From Caenorhabditis elegans (taxonomy: Eukaryota > Nematoda > Chromadorea > Rhabditida > Rhabditidae), in contig NC_003279.8 in the NCBI RefSeq assembly GCF_000002985.6, forward strand, positions 12,586,001 to 12,650,000: 64,000 nt of DNA. The letters are read 5' to 3'. Positions 35,901 to 45,184 of the stretch are shown in pieces; positions within the stretch are counted from its first letter, which is position 1; every line of letters begins with the position of its first letter. The position numbers were made by a program, and so were the translations under genes. Under the pieces are notes generated by a model, which searched no databases, had not been told where the DNA came from, and saw only the letters and a program-made list of their open reading frames with translations.

Positions 35901-37084
35901 CGAAACGGAGATTGCTCAGAAAACTACACGACCGCCTTGCAATACCAGCTCTACGTTTGCTTGTTCAACTCAGTGGTATGGCTTCTGCCGAGTGCCATCG
36001 CTGGATGGCTCTACTTATGCGTGTGTAAAGCGGTGTGGAAGAGCACCTCGTTCAGCAGCTCACTGAGGAATAATATGAAGAAGATGGAACATATGAAGCT
36101 GACCGAAAAGAACGGCGGCATGCAGGCTCACCACAAAGGTAAGATTCTTTGCCGGCACAAATCAAAAATCTTATATTTTTGTTGCAGGAGCCACGATGCA
36201 GTGCGTCGAGTTGGATCGAAGGAGAGTTCAGACCGTGAAGCTCACGTTGACAATTGTCGCCGCGAACTTTGTGCTCTGGGCTCCGTTTTGCATCACTTCG
36301 GTGATTGATGCCGTGTGGCCAACGGCGATAAGTGAGTTTTTACCTTCATGGTGCATCGAGCAAAATTCTCAGATCCGGAATATTGTGCATCTACTGGTTT
36401 TCTAGTTTTAGTCATGGTATGGTACATCGATCAAAATCATTCAATTTTCACACTGATTTGGGTGCCTTGACTAAGATCCTAGCTTTTATCATGGGGCATC
36501 AACTAAATTCCTCGTTTTTGGCCAGGCTCGATTAATTTTCTAGTTTTAATCATGGTGCGACGACTAAGATTTTAAAGATCTTTGTCATGGTTCATCAACA
36601 CATTTCTTAGTTCTAGTCATGGCGCATCGGCCGAAACAATCACATTTTTACACTGACCATGGTGCATCGACCAAAATCCAAAATTTTTGCCCTGGTTATG
36701 ATGTATCGACTAAGATCCATACGATCTTTGTCATGGTGCATCGTCTGTTTTCCTAGCTTTATACATGGTGCATCGACTAAAATTTCTTATTTCTGTATCG
36801 TTGTCATGGTGCATCGACTGAACTTACCTAATTTATGTTCTGATTATGGTGCATCGACTAAGAGGCTTCTGATTTTTCCAACAAAAAAATTATTTTCAGA
36901 CTCCACATTCGCCACATACATCATGTTCTTCGGCAACCTGAACAGCTGCATGAACCCCTGGCTATGGTTCCATTTCAACCGGAAACAATTGAAACGCGCA
37001 TGCCCGTGCCGAAAATCCTCGGAACCCCTTATCCAATCGTTAGTTTACGTACATGTGATGACCAGTGAGCAAAGCGATTTTTGA
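29957..37084 (+). CDS. ntr-1: Vasopressin/oxytocin-type GPCR, nematocin receptor
   Basis: Six exons, 29957-30055, 35246-35281, 35326-35469, 35583-36138, 36188-36331 and 36900-37084, give 387 aa in consistent phase. The short extracellular N terminus has a glycosylation site (ENITD). TM1 (MIILVTLFGNTLLIYVIY) is followed by six more spans. The DRY-type motif reads ISADRYQAICRPL. TM6 is FVLWAPFCI, and TM7 ends LNSCMNPWLWFHF; this NPW variant of NPxxY is typical of vasopressin/oxytocin receptors. A Cys pair (CKLTKF and a Cys before SENYTT) would form the extracellular disulfide, and CPCRKSS may be palmitoylated. The family couples to G proteins at the plasma membrane on binding a nonapeptide, nematocin in worms. 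TTTTCTCTTCAG lies about 38 bases before the ATG and may be a trans-splice site. The first intron (5.2 kb) is full of tRNA-like elements. ntr-2 is the alternative; I favour ntr-1 because of the adjacent flp-33. Confidence 0.8.
30125..30205 (+). ncRNA. tRNA-like element 7 (best acceptor pairing)
   Basis: The 5' GTTGTCC can pair with the 3' GGCAAC (one wobble), giving an acceptor-like stem. A-box TGGCGCAGTGGG and B-box GGTTCGAGTCC are intact. It lies in the first receptor intron, 70 bp past exon 1. Confidence 0.7.
30423..30492 (+). ncRNA. tRNA-like element 8
   Basis: GTGTCCGAATGGCGCAGTGG start, GGGTTCGAGTCCCC B-box, CACTGTGGCTA end. Confidence 0.65.
31122..31186 (-). ncRNA. tRNA-like element 9, decayed
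   Basis: The minus strand keeps GGGTTCGAGTCCTCACTGTGG, shortened by decay in the A-box half. Confidence 0.5.
31287..31361 (-). ncRNA. tRNA-like element 10
   Basis: Minus strand: CAAATGGCGCAGTGGAAT, GGGTTCGCGTCCCC, ending AATGTGGCAAC. Confidence 0.65.
31925..31999 (+). ncRNA. tRNA-like element 11
   Basis: GTGTCCAAATGGCGCAGTGC, GGTTCGAGCCCCC and TTGTGGCAAC are all present. Confidence 0.65.
32112..32186 (+). ncRNA. tRNA-like element 12
   Basis: GTGTCCAAATGGCGCAGTGA, GGTTCGAGTCCCC and CTGTGGCAAC are all present. It lies 113 bp after element 11 in the same orientation. Confidence 0.65.
32630..32700 (-). ncRNA. tRNA-like element 13
   Basis: Minus strand: AAATGGCTCAGAGGG, GGGTTCGAGTCCCC, ending CAGTGGCAAC. 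The middle is shortened. Confidence 0.6.
32938..33003 (-). ncRNA. tRNA-like element 14, decayed
   Basis: Minus strand: GTTTGGCGCATTGGGAT is intact, but the B-box half is reduced to GCCCGAGTCC. Confidence 0.45.
33074..33144 (-). ncRNA. tRNA-like element 15
   Basis: Minus strand: TTTTGGCGCAGTGGGAT, then GGGGTTCGACTCCTC, ending in CTGGTC instead of TGGCAAC. This is a second subtype together with element 16. Confidence 0.6.
33217..33289 (-). ncRNA. tRNA-like element 16
   Basis: Minus strand: CGTTTGGCGCAGTGGGAT, GGGGTTCGACTCCCC, ending GCTGGTC. Its flanks resemble those of element 15, which suggests a local tandem duplication. Confidence 0.6.
33682..33757 (-). ncRNA. tRNA-like element 17
   Basis: Minus strand: GGCGGCGCAATAGGAT, GGGGTTCGAGTCCCC, ending CTGTGGCATC. 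Confidence 0.6.
33827..33898 (-). ncRNA. tRNA-like element 18
   Basis: Minus strand: GGGTGGCGCAGTGGGGAT, GGGGTTCGATTCC, ending CGAGCCTGCAA. Confidence 0.6.
34463..34592. repeat. Interstitial telomeric repeat passing into a (CTATAC)n microsatellite
   Basis: CCTAAG and GCCTAA units (34463-34506) pass directly into about 14 copies of CTATAC/ACCTAT (34507-34592) with one CTTTAC variant. It lies in the first receptor intron. The change from CCTAAG to CCTATA looks like expansion of a mutated telomeric unit. Confidence 0.8.
36340..36870 (+). repeat. About 12 copies of CATGGTGCATCGACTAAAA in receptor intron 5
   Basis: Copies begin at about 36348, 36417, 36490, 36553, 36587, 36617, 36658, 36699, 36734, 36765, 36805 and 36846, all in the same orientation and 30-70 bp apart. 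Perfect CATGGTGCATCGA cores alternate with one- or two-base variants. The intron is otherwise T-rich. A further copy lies at 37258, after the stop codon. Confidence 0.8.
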
Positions 37085-37383
37085 TTCCTATCCTGTGCTG
37101 ATGATAACTCTCTCTTTTTTCTTGTGTAACCAATATTTCCTTTATCTAATTGACACAAATTTTTCACTATTCTTTTACACTATTCAAGTTGGGTATCTTG
37201 GTCGACTATCCGATCTATCTTGTTCTGTAAAATTCTGTAAAAGGAAGTGCGTATGGTCATGGTGCATCGAGTAAAGTTGTGTGAAACAGTGAAATTGTCT
37301 AGTACTCCAAAATTTGATGAACAAGTTTTTTCCGGGAAATTCAGATTTTCTTTGACAATGTGTTAGAAGAAAACTCAATTTTT

Positions 37384-37521
37384 CACGTGCTGGATCTACG
37401 TAGATCTACAAAAAATGCGGGAGAAGAGACGCAGGCTTCTCAAATGTCATATTTTTTAGGCAAAAAATATAACCGCATTTTTTGTAGATCAAACCGTAAT
37501 GGGACAGCCTGGCACCTCGTG
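37384..37521. mobile_element. Palindromic MITE, GTAGATC/ATGCGGGA family, copy 1
   Basis: The ends are CACGTG and CTCGTG. The inside reads GATCTACAAAAAATGCGGGA and, inverted, CGCATTTTTTGTAGATC, then CCGTAATGGGACAGCCTGGC. Relatives lie at 47704-47820, 59519-59711 and 60153-60328. Confidence 0.75.
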
Positions 37522-37984
37522 TTTTTCTGAAAAATTTTTTGGCGGGAAGTTAAATTTTTTTCAGAAATAATTTGGCAGTAACCCTTTGATGTATCTTAAA
37601 AAACTGAATTTGTAGCAACATTTTCTCTGCGAAAATCTGCAAAACCTTAAATTTTAGATTAAATTACCCGTGCCAAGTAAAAATTTGACATTTTCTCTGT
37701 AGGTTGTATGTCGTGCCAGTTTCTTGAAACTTCGTGAAACTGTACTACATTCTAATTCAAATATGCCTAGAAAGGCTTGAAATCGTTCCAAAATTCAAGG
37801 TTTCAATAAAAAAAATGTTGTCAAAACGCCTTAGAGTACCTGAGCCTGAGCCCCTTTGGTCAAAACTTGGCAGGGCTCCAGCCGAAACTTGACCTAGATC
37901 TCCCCTTCCCCATCCGACATCAATTTCCTCCCGCAAACAATAGCTATTCTGGTCTCCCCGACAATTGTATTTTGATGCCCGGTG

Positions 37985-38164
37985 ACATGTCAATACGCAC
38001 TTCCGATACACTTTATTATACCTTTCTTGTTTACACGTGGTTTTGTTCTTTCTTTGATTCTGGAAATTGTTGTGCAAAAAGAAAATGCTGAAATTCCAGT
38101 CGACCCGGCGGTGGAGCCGAAGAGGATCATGCTCCGACAGAGTTTACTATGGAGATGGCTGTGA
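37985..38164 (+). CDS. Possible small hydrophobic protein, or last exon of an unseen gene
   Basis: An uninterrupted frame starting MTCQYALPIHFIIPFLFTRG contains one likely membrane segment and a basic C terminus ending RQSLLWRWL. It is followed by AATAAA at about 38222. An internal AAATTCCAG could be a splice acceptor, leaving VDPAVEPKRIMLRQSLLWRW as a terminal exon. The family is not recognised; it lies between the receptor gene and the tail end of flp-33. Confidence 0.3.
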   Translation, partial: TCQYALPIHFIIPFLFTRGFVLSLILEIVVQKENAEIPVDPAVEPKRIMLRQSLLWRWL

Positions 38165-38428
38165 ACTCGGAATCCAATCGTTCTGATTAATTTATCAACT
38201 ATTTATTTTTCTCACCCATATCAATAAAACATATTTGTCAATGCTCATCGTTTATTTTTGGCTTTAATTTTGCATACGAAGAGTGTCGGGGCCGCACCGA
38301 TGTCAAGGGAAGAGGACAGAGAAGGAAAGAAGGGAACAGAGAAAACGACAGACACAGAGGAAGAGAGAGAAAGAGAGAGAGAACAAATTGTGAGAATTTC
38401 AAATTTCAGATTGAGCTGAGCATCAGGT

Positions 38429-39224
38429 TTAACCAAAACGTGGCTTTTGGATTCCGTCAATGGTGCGCAGGAATCCTGACATGTCCTCGAAGCCTTCCAG
38501 CGGGGCACGACGTTCCTTGGCTGGGAGGAATCGTCTGAAAATTAGGCTTTGAGAGAGGGAACGAGGACTGTTGAAAAGGAGCCTACTCACTAGAGCGAAG
38601 AGATAGTGAAGAGATCAGGAGCCTAAGCCTAAGCCTAGGCCTAAGCCTGAACCTAAGCTTAGGCCCAAGCCTGAGCCTAAGCCTAAGCCTGAGCCTAATC
38701 CTAGGCAAGGGTGTCAAGTCCCGTGTTCCGTTTGCCCCGTTGTCCCGTTTTTTGGGTGTTTTCACGGGAACGGGACGTCCCGATGTCCCGTTTTTGTAAT
38801 TTTTACGGGACATTGACACCCTTGATCCTAGGTCTAAGCCTGGGCCTGAGCCTAAGCCTAAGCCTAAATCTTGGTCTAAGCCTGAGCCTAAATCTAAGCC
38901 TAAGCCAAAACCTAAGCCTAAGCATAAGCCTAAGCCTAAGCATAAGCCTAAGCCTAAGCTTACGCCTAAGCCAAATAAGTTTAAAAAAACATTATAGTTA
39001 GGGCAACGCGACTCATTCAGCAAGTCATATTTATACATCGAAATCTCCAAGATCTAGTTCCCAACTCACTTGATAAATTCCAGCTCGGCGTTGCGAGCTT
39101 GACGAGCTTCCTGTGCCAGCTCTGCGGCTCCACCATCGGCAAACGCGGCAAGACGTGGCTCTACCGAGAAGCCATGCACGGCTGACAGCAACACAATTGC
39201 GACGATGAGAATAAGAAAACGCAT
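38429..39224 (-). CDS. flp-33: FMRFamide-like neuropeptide precursor FLP-33
   Basis: Two exons, 39070-39224 and 38429-38534, encode 86 aa. Residues 1-18 are a signal peptide ([18 protein letters not shown]). A spacer leads to dibasic sites KR (52-53) and RR (60-61). Cleavage after RR releases one 24-residue peptide, residues 62-85, ending [14 protein letters not shown]. The final Gly86 supplies the C-terminal amide. The peptide matches my memory of C. elegans FLP-33. It is secreted from dense-core vesicles and acts on GPCRs. The 535-bp intron is almost entirely telomere-like repeat with a small hAT-type MITE. A GA-rich run follows the stop codon in the 3' region (38340-38380). Confidence 0.92.
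38617..38970. repeat. Large interstitial telomeric repeat filling the flp-33 intron
   Basis: GCCTAA/CCTAAG units run for about 350 bp, many perfect and others with single changes (CCTGAG, CCTAGG). The block is interrupted once, at 38706-38824, by a MITE with its target duplication. Confidence 0.9.
38706..38824. mobile_element. 119-bp hAT-type MITE inside the telomeric repeat
   Basis: The TIRs read CAAGGGTGTCAAGTCCCGT and the inverse of CAAGGGTGTCAATGTCCCGT. A perfect 8-bp duplication ATCCTAGG lies at 38698-38705 and 38825-38832. An 8-bp TSD with a CAAGGGTG-type terminus fits the hAT superfamily. The interior is GGGACG/CGTCCC-rich and can fold. Confidence 0.85.
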
Positions 39225-39249
39225 GGTAGGGGGACCCTGGAAGTTTTTA

Positions 39250-40740
39250 TTTTTTTTTTGGGTGAAACAGTGAAAAAGCCCAACGAAACTTAATCTAGGC
39301 TCGGAACTCTAAAAAGCTCAACGAAACCCCCAAAAAGCTCGGAACTCGATTGACTTTCTGCTGGCTGCACAGCTTTTATACTATTCAGCTTACCTATATG
39401 TGCTCCAAAACCAAACACGCAGGAAACAATTAGAAGGCGTGGTCCCTCTCCGTCTTCTCCAAGAATGTAACAAATCTCAATCAAGACGGGTGACAAGTCA
39501 AGAGAGAGAGAGAAGGTAATTGTTCATGAGCTCTTTGATGGGCAGTTGTTTTCGGGTGGAAGCAAGTATAATGCTACAAATAATGGAGGAGGATGATGAT
39601 GACAATGCCATGATGACGAAGTTCCTGTTTGGTAATTCTGGAAGGTCGTATGGAGTCTATTTCAGTTGTGACATTGGTTTGGTTCCGGTACCATGGCCAA
39701 GTGATATCATTTCAATATTTGTGTAGGCCAGATTTTCGATTCCTATTCCGGTGACCGGACCGGATCAAACTGTCACGCGATCTGTTCACTTTACTAAGAA
39801 CCCATTATTCCTTAATCACGTGGATCGGCCGGTATCACACCTAGATGATATCATTCAATCGTTGTGTCACGCAATATGGGAAACCCATTAAGTTTTCCAG
39901 TGTAATTTGATTTTTTCTCGGAATATGTAACTTTAATTTTGGTGGAACAGGCACTTCCAGACCTTCTTTCGGCTAGATCCAAGTCCCGGTTGCTTTACCG
40001 GATCGGAGTGTCACGCGATCTGAAAATCTTAAAATTGAGACTTTTGGCAATGGATTTTTGTGCAAAAGAGCATGCCAGTCTGATCGAACTCGGAACTTCA
40101 GAGTCAATCCAGCTTGATTTAGCAGACACACTAAACACGCCAGTGTGGTCCATAGAAATGTGGTCTACGAGAATGGCGGGAGTTCAGATGCGGCGGACTT
40201 TTCAACTAATTTCGCATGTTTGAGAGTACACACAACTAAATCTGATTAAATCTGATGATCACATTTTTGTAGTTCCGCCGGGTCTTCTTATAATATACAG
40301 GTAATTTTGCTAAGAATCTTAGTTCTATGTACCCCTCCAGCCATTCGTAACGTCGATCTAGTATTAATGGGGCATATCGTGCAGTGACTCGGTTCTGGTA
40401 ACATGACCGGCTCTGATTGTCACGCGATCAGGAGCCTAGAAGTTTAATGCAAGTTTCAGGTAATTTAACTAGATGTTCCGGCCACACCGCCGGATTCAAG
40501 TGTCACGCGATCTGAAAGTTCCTTATAGGTTTTTTGTGCAAAAAGTTAAGCAGAAGCTTGTCACGCAAGTTGGGTTTTTGGCAGTTTTTCTGGAAAATTT
40601 AAAATGTGAACTTTTACTTGGCCGGAGTAAAATTAGGATAACTGGATTGAATATGGTTCAAGCCCTAAAAGTGTATAGTTATGGTCTTTATGTAGTTGAA
40701 AAGGTATAAATATCATTAAAACAAGCAAGTTTATCAACTT
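39250..40740. other. Intergenic region with repeated TGTCACGCGATC motifs
   Basis: GTCACGCGATC occurs at about 39772, 40009, 40419 and 40502, each shortly after an ACCGGATC/GCCGGATT-like block. Variants GTCACGCAA lie at about 39866 and 40560. The first part (39250-39520) is probably the flp-33 upstream region. ORFs here (39520-39726, 39939-40223, 40473-40709) lack splice or compositional support. Confidence 0.5.
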
Positions 40741-40741
40741 C

Positions 40742-43057
40742 CTACATAATCTTCCAAAAGTAGTCCACTACTTCCAATAAGAGCTTGGCCATCTGTCGTG
40801 GCGTAAACGAGGAATGTTTCAGTGGGCTTGTTCGCTGATAATTTGTGAATTTCTCGTTGATAAGACGTTGATTCACATCAATGATCACCACAATTATGGA
40901 TCGGTAGATATTGCACTGAAATTTTGAATATTTAGGAAAAAAAAACAAAAAAATTGCTTCAGTGGGGACTAGAACCCTTTTTATTTTTTTAACCAAAAAT
41001 GGTACTTTAATAAAATTTTAATAATTTTTAGACCATTTTCTACCCAAATACCCACCACATCTTCGGGCATATTATTGAACGGAGCCTCTCGCTCCACATG
41101 CTCCATGGCTTCACGTAAAACTGGCAGGTTTCGTAAAAGCACGTCACGTTGGTAATAGCAATACTTGAATTGGTGACCACATTTGCAAGCAATCACTTGT
41201 ACAAAAAACTGAAGGAAAAAAATTGGAAAAAATTGGAAAAAAACCAACCTTTCTATCAAAAAATTCACAATTCTGGCTTGCCACGTGGCTCTGAAACCCC
41301 TTGTTGTCCCGAAATCGGCGTTGACATGTGGTACACACATATAAGCCCTGAAATTTAACAAAAATAAAGGAAAAACTCTGAAAAAAGAGCCCAACATATG
41401 CTCGTTCCTCCTGCTTCTCCTGGTAGCGCAAAAAGTACTTGTAGTTGAGAAGTAGGTGCCTGGAGTCTAGGAATAGGTGTTTCTGAAAACTTGATTTTTA
41501 AAAATAAAATAAATTGAATTTTTTGGAGTATTTTGAGTCAAAAAAAAACTAGAAAAAAGCTTACAAATTAGATGAGTTATGGAAGTTTGAAACTTTTCAA
41601 ACAAGAATTCTGAGAAAATTTTGGGTCTCACGAAAACTTATTTCCTAACAAGTTTCTTCAGAAAATTTTCAGGCTAAAAAGCTTTAAATTTTTCAGATTC
41701 CCAGCTTTTCCAAATTTTAAAATACAAATTCCCAATGAAAACTCACATAATGCTGCTCAAAAAAGTGTCGGATACACTTCTCATTAGTTTCAAAAATGTA
41801 CTTGCACACCGGATCCGGGCACATATGATCCCGGCCGTGTAAATGTGCCACGTACTCGTTACGTGACGACCAAGTACGATTGCAACAGTTGCAGATGTAA
41901 ACTGGCTGAAATTTGGAGCAAAAATTTTTTCCTTGATTTATTTTTTCTAAATAAAAATTTCCCAACCTTCAAAAAATGTTTCTGCTGATCCCAAGCTTCT
42001 GTTTCAACAGATCCAGTTCCTTGTAAATGCTCCAAAGCAGTCTTATAGTCTGAAAACCGTACTCCACAGCAAAATAGTTGGCAGGATTGGTGCTCCAGGA
42101 GGTAATGGAATCTCGCATCAATGAGGTCCAAAAATAGTAGGCTACACGTGGAAAATGGACAGGGAATTACCTGAAAATCAAGAAAATTGCAAACAAATTT
42201 TCAAAATATCCAAGTGGCGCAGTGAGATTTTGGACAGCATATTAATCTCAACACCGTGGTTCGAATCCACCTAATGACATCACTAGTTTTACTAGATTTT
42301 ATAAGTTTAACAAAAACATTTGAACGCACAAATTCAAAATCTGGTAGCTGAATCTGAAATTTTCCATCTAGAAATCCGTTATATGCATCCATATGGACAA
42401 ATTGGTGCCATAGACGGGAGAGCTCCGAGCTGAGTATTTGGTGGCATTTCGGGCAAGTTTCACGCTGGAAAAAACGTTTTAAAAGTTAGGAGTTTGTCTA
42501 CAATACCCCTAGAGTCATCCTACAGTACCGCTACAATTATCCTACAGTAACCCTACAGTAACCCTACAGTAATTTCACAGTACTCTCACTATCCCGCTGA
42601 GCATTTCTGCAGTAGCTTACCGTAACCCTACAAAACCCCTACACAAGAATCACAGACCTACTACGGTATTGCAACAGTACCTATACAGTATCCCTACAGT
42701 AGCCTTAAACTACCTCTACAGCATCCCTACATCTGGCTCACAGTATCCCAGAGTAGCCTTTAGTGTCTCTACATTATTCCTACACTACCATCACACTACC
42801 TCTACAGTACCCCTACAGTACCCCTACTATAACCCCAAAACACTTCTAGAGTACCTCTAAAGTACCCCTAGTACCTGTCTCAACGGCTCGACAACTACCG
42901 TATCCTCTGCCCTTATAACCACCAACTCGAAGCGCTTCTCCTCGAATTGTGTCATCTGCATTCGGTTGAACACCTCCTGTTCGGTGGCGTCATCCATTTT
43001 TGCGGGGGAAAATTTCGGTAGCTTTCGAGAAATGGTGAACTTATCTTGCAGTTTCAT
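40742..43057 (-). CDS. C2H2-type zinc-finger protein (complete copy)
   Basis: Eight exons join in phase to 397 aa: 42875-43057, 42330-42464, 41967-42170, 41747-41905, 41396-41482, 41249-41347, 41056-41208 and 40742-40915. Zinc-binding sets seen in order are CPKCHQ..WHQFVH, CPFSTC..HYLLEH, CNCCNRTW..HLHGRDH, CPDPVCKYIFETNEKCIRHFFEQH and CTTCQRRFRDNKGFQSH; a looser Cys/His group ACKCGHQF follows. Spacing is irregular, unlike tandem TFIIIA fingers. The C terminus (SPLKHSSFTPRQMAKLLLEV) is probably helical. An alternative start is MDDATEQEV, residue 21. Intron 1 is CTACAGTA-repeat DNA, and introns 2 and 7 each hold a tRNA-like element. Exons 1-6 lie in the inverted repeat; exons 7-8 lie outside it and are unique. 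Nucleic-acid binding is inferred. Confidence 0.85.
40953..40980 (-). ncRNA. tRNA-like element fragment in intron 7 of the zinc-finger gene
   Basis: Only the 3' half survives: GGGTTCTAGTCCCCACTGAAG on the minus strand. Confidence 0.45.
42206..42277 (+). ncRNA. tRNA-like element in intron 2 of the zinc-finger gene (left)
   Basis: CCAAGTGGCGCAGTGAGAT and the B-box GGTTCGAATCC are intact; the 3' end is altered. It is antisense to the host gene. Confidence 0.6.
42500..42870. repeat. CTACAGTA(C/A)CC tandem repeat in intron 1 of the zinc-finger gene
   Basis: More than 20 degenerate copies of CTACAGTA-CCC spaced about 15-17 bp apart fill the intron. The mirror copy is at 52857-53227. Confidence 0.8.
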
Positions 43058-43308
43058 CTAATTGGAAAGTCACACTTTTCTTCGGAAAAAATATTATTGA
43101 AAGAAAATTAAGATTAAAAATTCCAGATAAGATGTTTGTTTCGCAGGAATTGGAATAGATTTTTCACAGAAAAAGTTGAGTTTCAGTACAGTTTAAACTC
43201 CTCCCTGTCGAGGTGCACTTTTTTCAAAAATAAAGTTTTGGAATGAATTAAACTGAAAATATTTATTCAACGAATGAAATACAAGGGTAGCATGATCTTT
43301 AAAAAGTT

Positions 43309-44701
43309 CTATGGTCTATAGATAACAGAAGTAAACTTTGCCGTGAAACCTGGGAAAGTGGTTCTCTCATCTGACGTGAACGTTACAAGCATGTTATTTC
43401 CAGTTGATGTATATGAAAACGGAGCTCTTATAGTACCACTGAGACGTCCCAAAACTGGACTGTTTATCGTTTCACCATCGTAGACGATCACCATATCATT
43501 GTTCAATTCAACGATGAAAAATTAAATTGTAGAAAAACCCTGTTTGGCCCCAATGTGGAAAGCTGATAAGTACATCTCTCATTGTTGAAGTAGTTTTCTG
43601 GATAATTCGGAGTGGTGATAACTGCATTATCCATTAGTCGCCCTGCGTTGCAGTTTGATGAGTTTGAAGAAATTGGTGTCACAGATGTTGGTGGTACAGT
43701 TGGGCACTGCACACCAGCCTCACGCTTGCACACGTACTTCCTATTGTCGATACAGTTGTCACTGTACCATAAGCCGGTCGGAGAACCGTTAAACACCGAC
43801 ATTTTCAAACAATAATCTATTCGAGGAGATGTTGGATCAATTTTACTGTAGTCCCACGCAGAACCATCTACCCAGTTGAGACTTGAGTTATGATTCCATA
43901 TCGCTCCAATATAGTGAAAACCTTCTGGCGCAAAGGTGGTGATATATTGAGCTTCATTTGAAGAATGTATTGACACAAGGCTTCCACAGCTTTTTGCGCA
44001 AATTCCCTGTGCAGTAGTAAATGGTGCATCAGCCGTGCTGAATGTGTAGCAGTACCCGTTGTAGTTGTAAGTGCAGCTATCTGGAAGTTCTGGACATTCA
44101 CAAGACACGTTATCATGATACCTGCAATCGTTGTTGGTAGTTCACAAATATAAGCTACACGCTGGCTTTCACAATCCTCGCTGAGCCATTTGCCAGTTAG
44201 TGCTCCCTGCGTAGAATAATAAACACATTGCCCAAGTTCGACAATTGGAAAACCTAAAACACTGAATAGTTGTTTTTTTTTCTCAAATCAAATAAATAAA
44301 ACCAAACCACTGGAAAAGTTGTTGTATCTTTGTGCCGATTCAGATCCATCATCCCATAAACACTGCGAAGGATCACTTTCAAAACAAGATAATCCAATCC
44401 ATATTAATGTAGAACTTCCAGATCCCGCAATAGTCGCAATTGCTTGATTATCCTGTAACCTCGACTTTGGAAAATCATAAAATTGTGGGCAAATTGTACT
44501 TACGCGATAATCTTTGACCTGAACAAGTGTTGCTCCAAAGCTACTACAAGATCTTTCAGCAGTTCTATGATTGACTGGAGTATTGAAAAGTTTCAAGCAC
44601 TTGTTGTTAATTAGTGTGAACCCATTTGTGCAAATTGGGGATGAAGTAACACAATTTGCAAGATAAAGAGTCAAAATTAGCAGAGCGGAAATTGTTTGCA
44701 T
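43309..44701 (-). pseudogene. C-type lectin/CUB gene A (left), frameshifted in the CUB domain
   Basis: Exons 44504-44701, 44308-44452, 44122-44253 and 43503-44080. A signal peptide (MQTISALLILTLYLANCVTS) precedes two C-type lectin domains. CTLD1 starts CTNGFTLINNKCLKLF and includes WIGLSCFESDPSQCLWDDG; CTLD2 starts CTYNYNGYCYTFST and includes YSDNCIDNRKYVCKR. A short Thr/Ser linker and a CUB domain (CNAGRLMDNAVITTPNYP) follow. The frame hits TGA at 43503-43505 after VFLQFNFSSLN, while the rest of CUB (NNDMVIVYDGETINSPVLG to FTSVIYRP, end 43309) continues in another frame. So either the protein is truncated in CUB or the gene is dying. The right-arm copy has the same shift. Confidence 0.8.
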
Positions 44702-44805
44702 GGTGGGAAAAGGGGTATGATTCTTATCAAAAGTCATAAAGTAGTTTCGAGGCGGTCTTTGGAAGCCACTCGGTGCATATTGAATCATGATAAGAATTTT
44801 CAACT
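44702..44805 (-). promoter_or_regulatory. Upstream element of lectin gene A (left)
   Basis: CTTTTGATAAGAATCATACC lies about 20 bp before the ATG. About 70 bp further upstream sits the conserved block ATTGAATCATGATAAG / GCACCGAGTGGCTTCC. TGATAAG matches GATA-factor sites, such as those used by intestinal ELT-2. The block is shared with gene B and the remnant. Confidence 0.65.
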
Positions 44806-45184
44806 GGTGAACCATTAATAAACAAAATGATGTGAAAGGCTAAAAATCATGTTAATATAAAATTATCAGAATGGTTTGTTCAACTTCTAACTAATATACT
44901 GTTTTTTTTAATCAACTAAACGCCGATAGCACGGATTGTGAGAAGACGCTTACCGAGTTATTGAATACTCGGTCACATTCTAGACAATGGGACAAACAAA
45001 ACTGAATTCGTCTGTAGCATGATGAATAAAAATTAGCCTGTTCCAGACCTGTTATACATATGGATATTCCCCAATTTTTGTACATAATGAATTGAAATAA
45101 TAGTGAGCTTATTTATTGAACACGTGGAATGCAAAAGCAAAATGGTGGAATTAATAAACAAAAAGTATATGTTTTCAAATAGTT

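Noticed and set aside
35693-36066. Alternative-frame ORFs within receptor exon 4
   Set aside because: Shadows of the GPCR frame, which has clear transmembrane and DRY motifs.
36340-36870. CRISPR array
   Set aside because: Repeats are short, imperfect and unevenly spaced inside a eukaryotic intron.
38617-38970. True chromosome end
   Set aside because: TTAGGC units are degenerate, flanked by coding exons of flp-33 on both sides, and interrupted by a MITE.
42500-42870. Coding ORF of 63 codons rich in Tyr/Ser/Thr
   Set aside because: It is the CTACAGTA tandem repeat of the zinc-finger intron.
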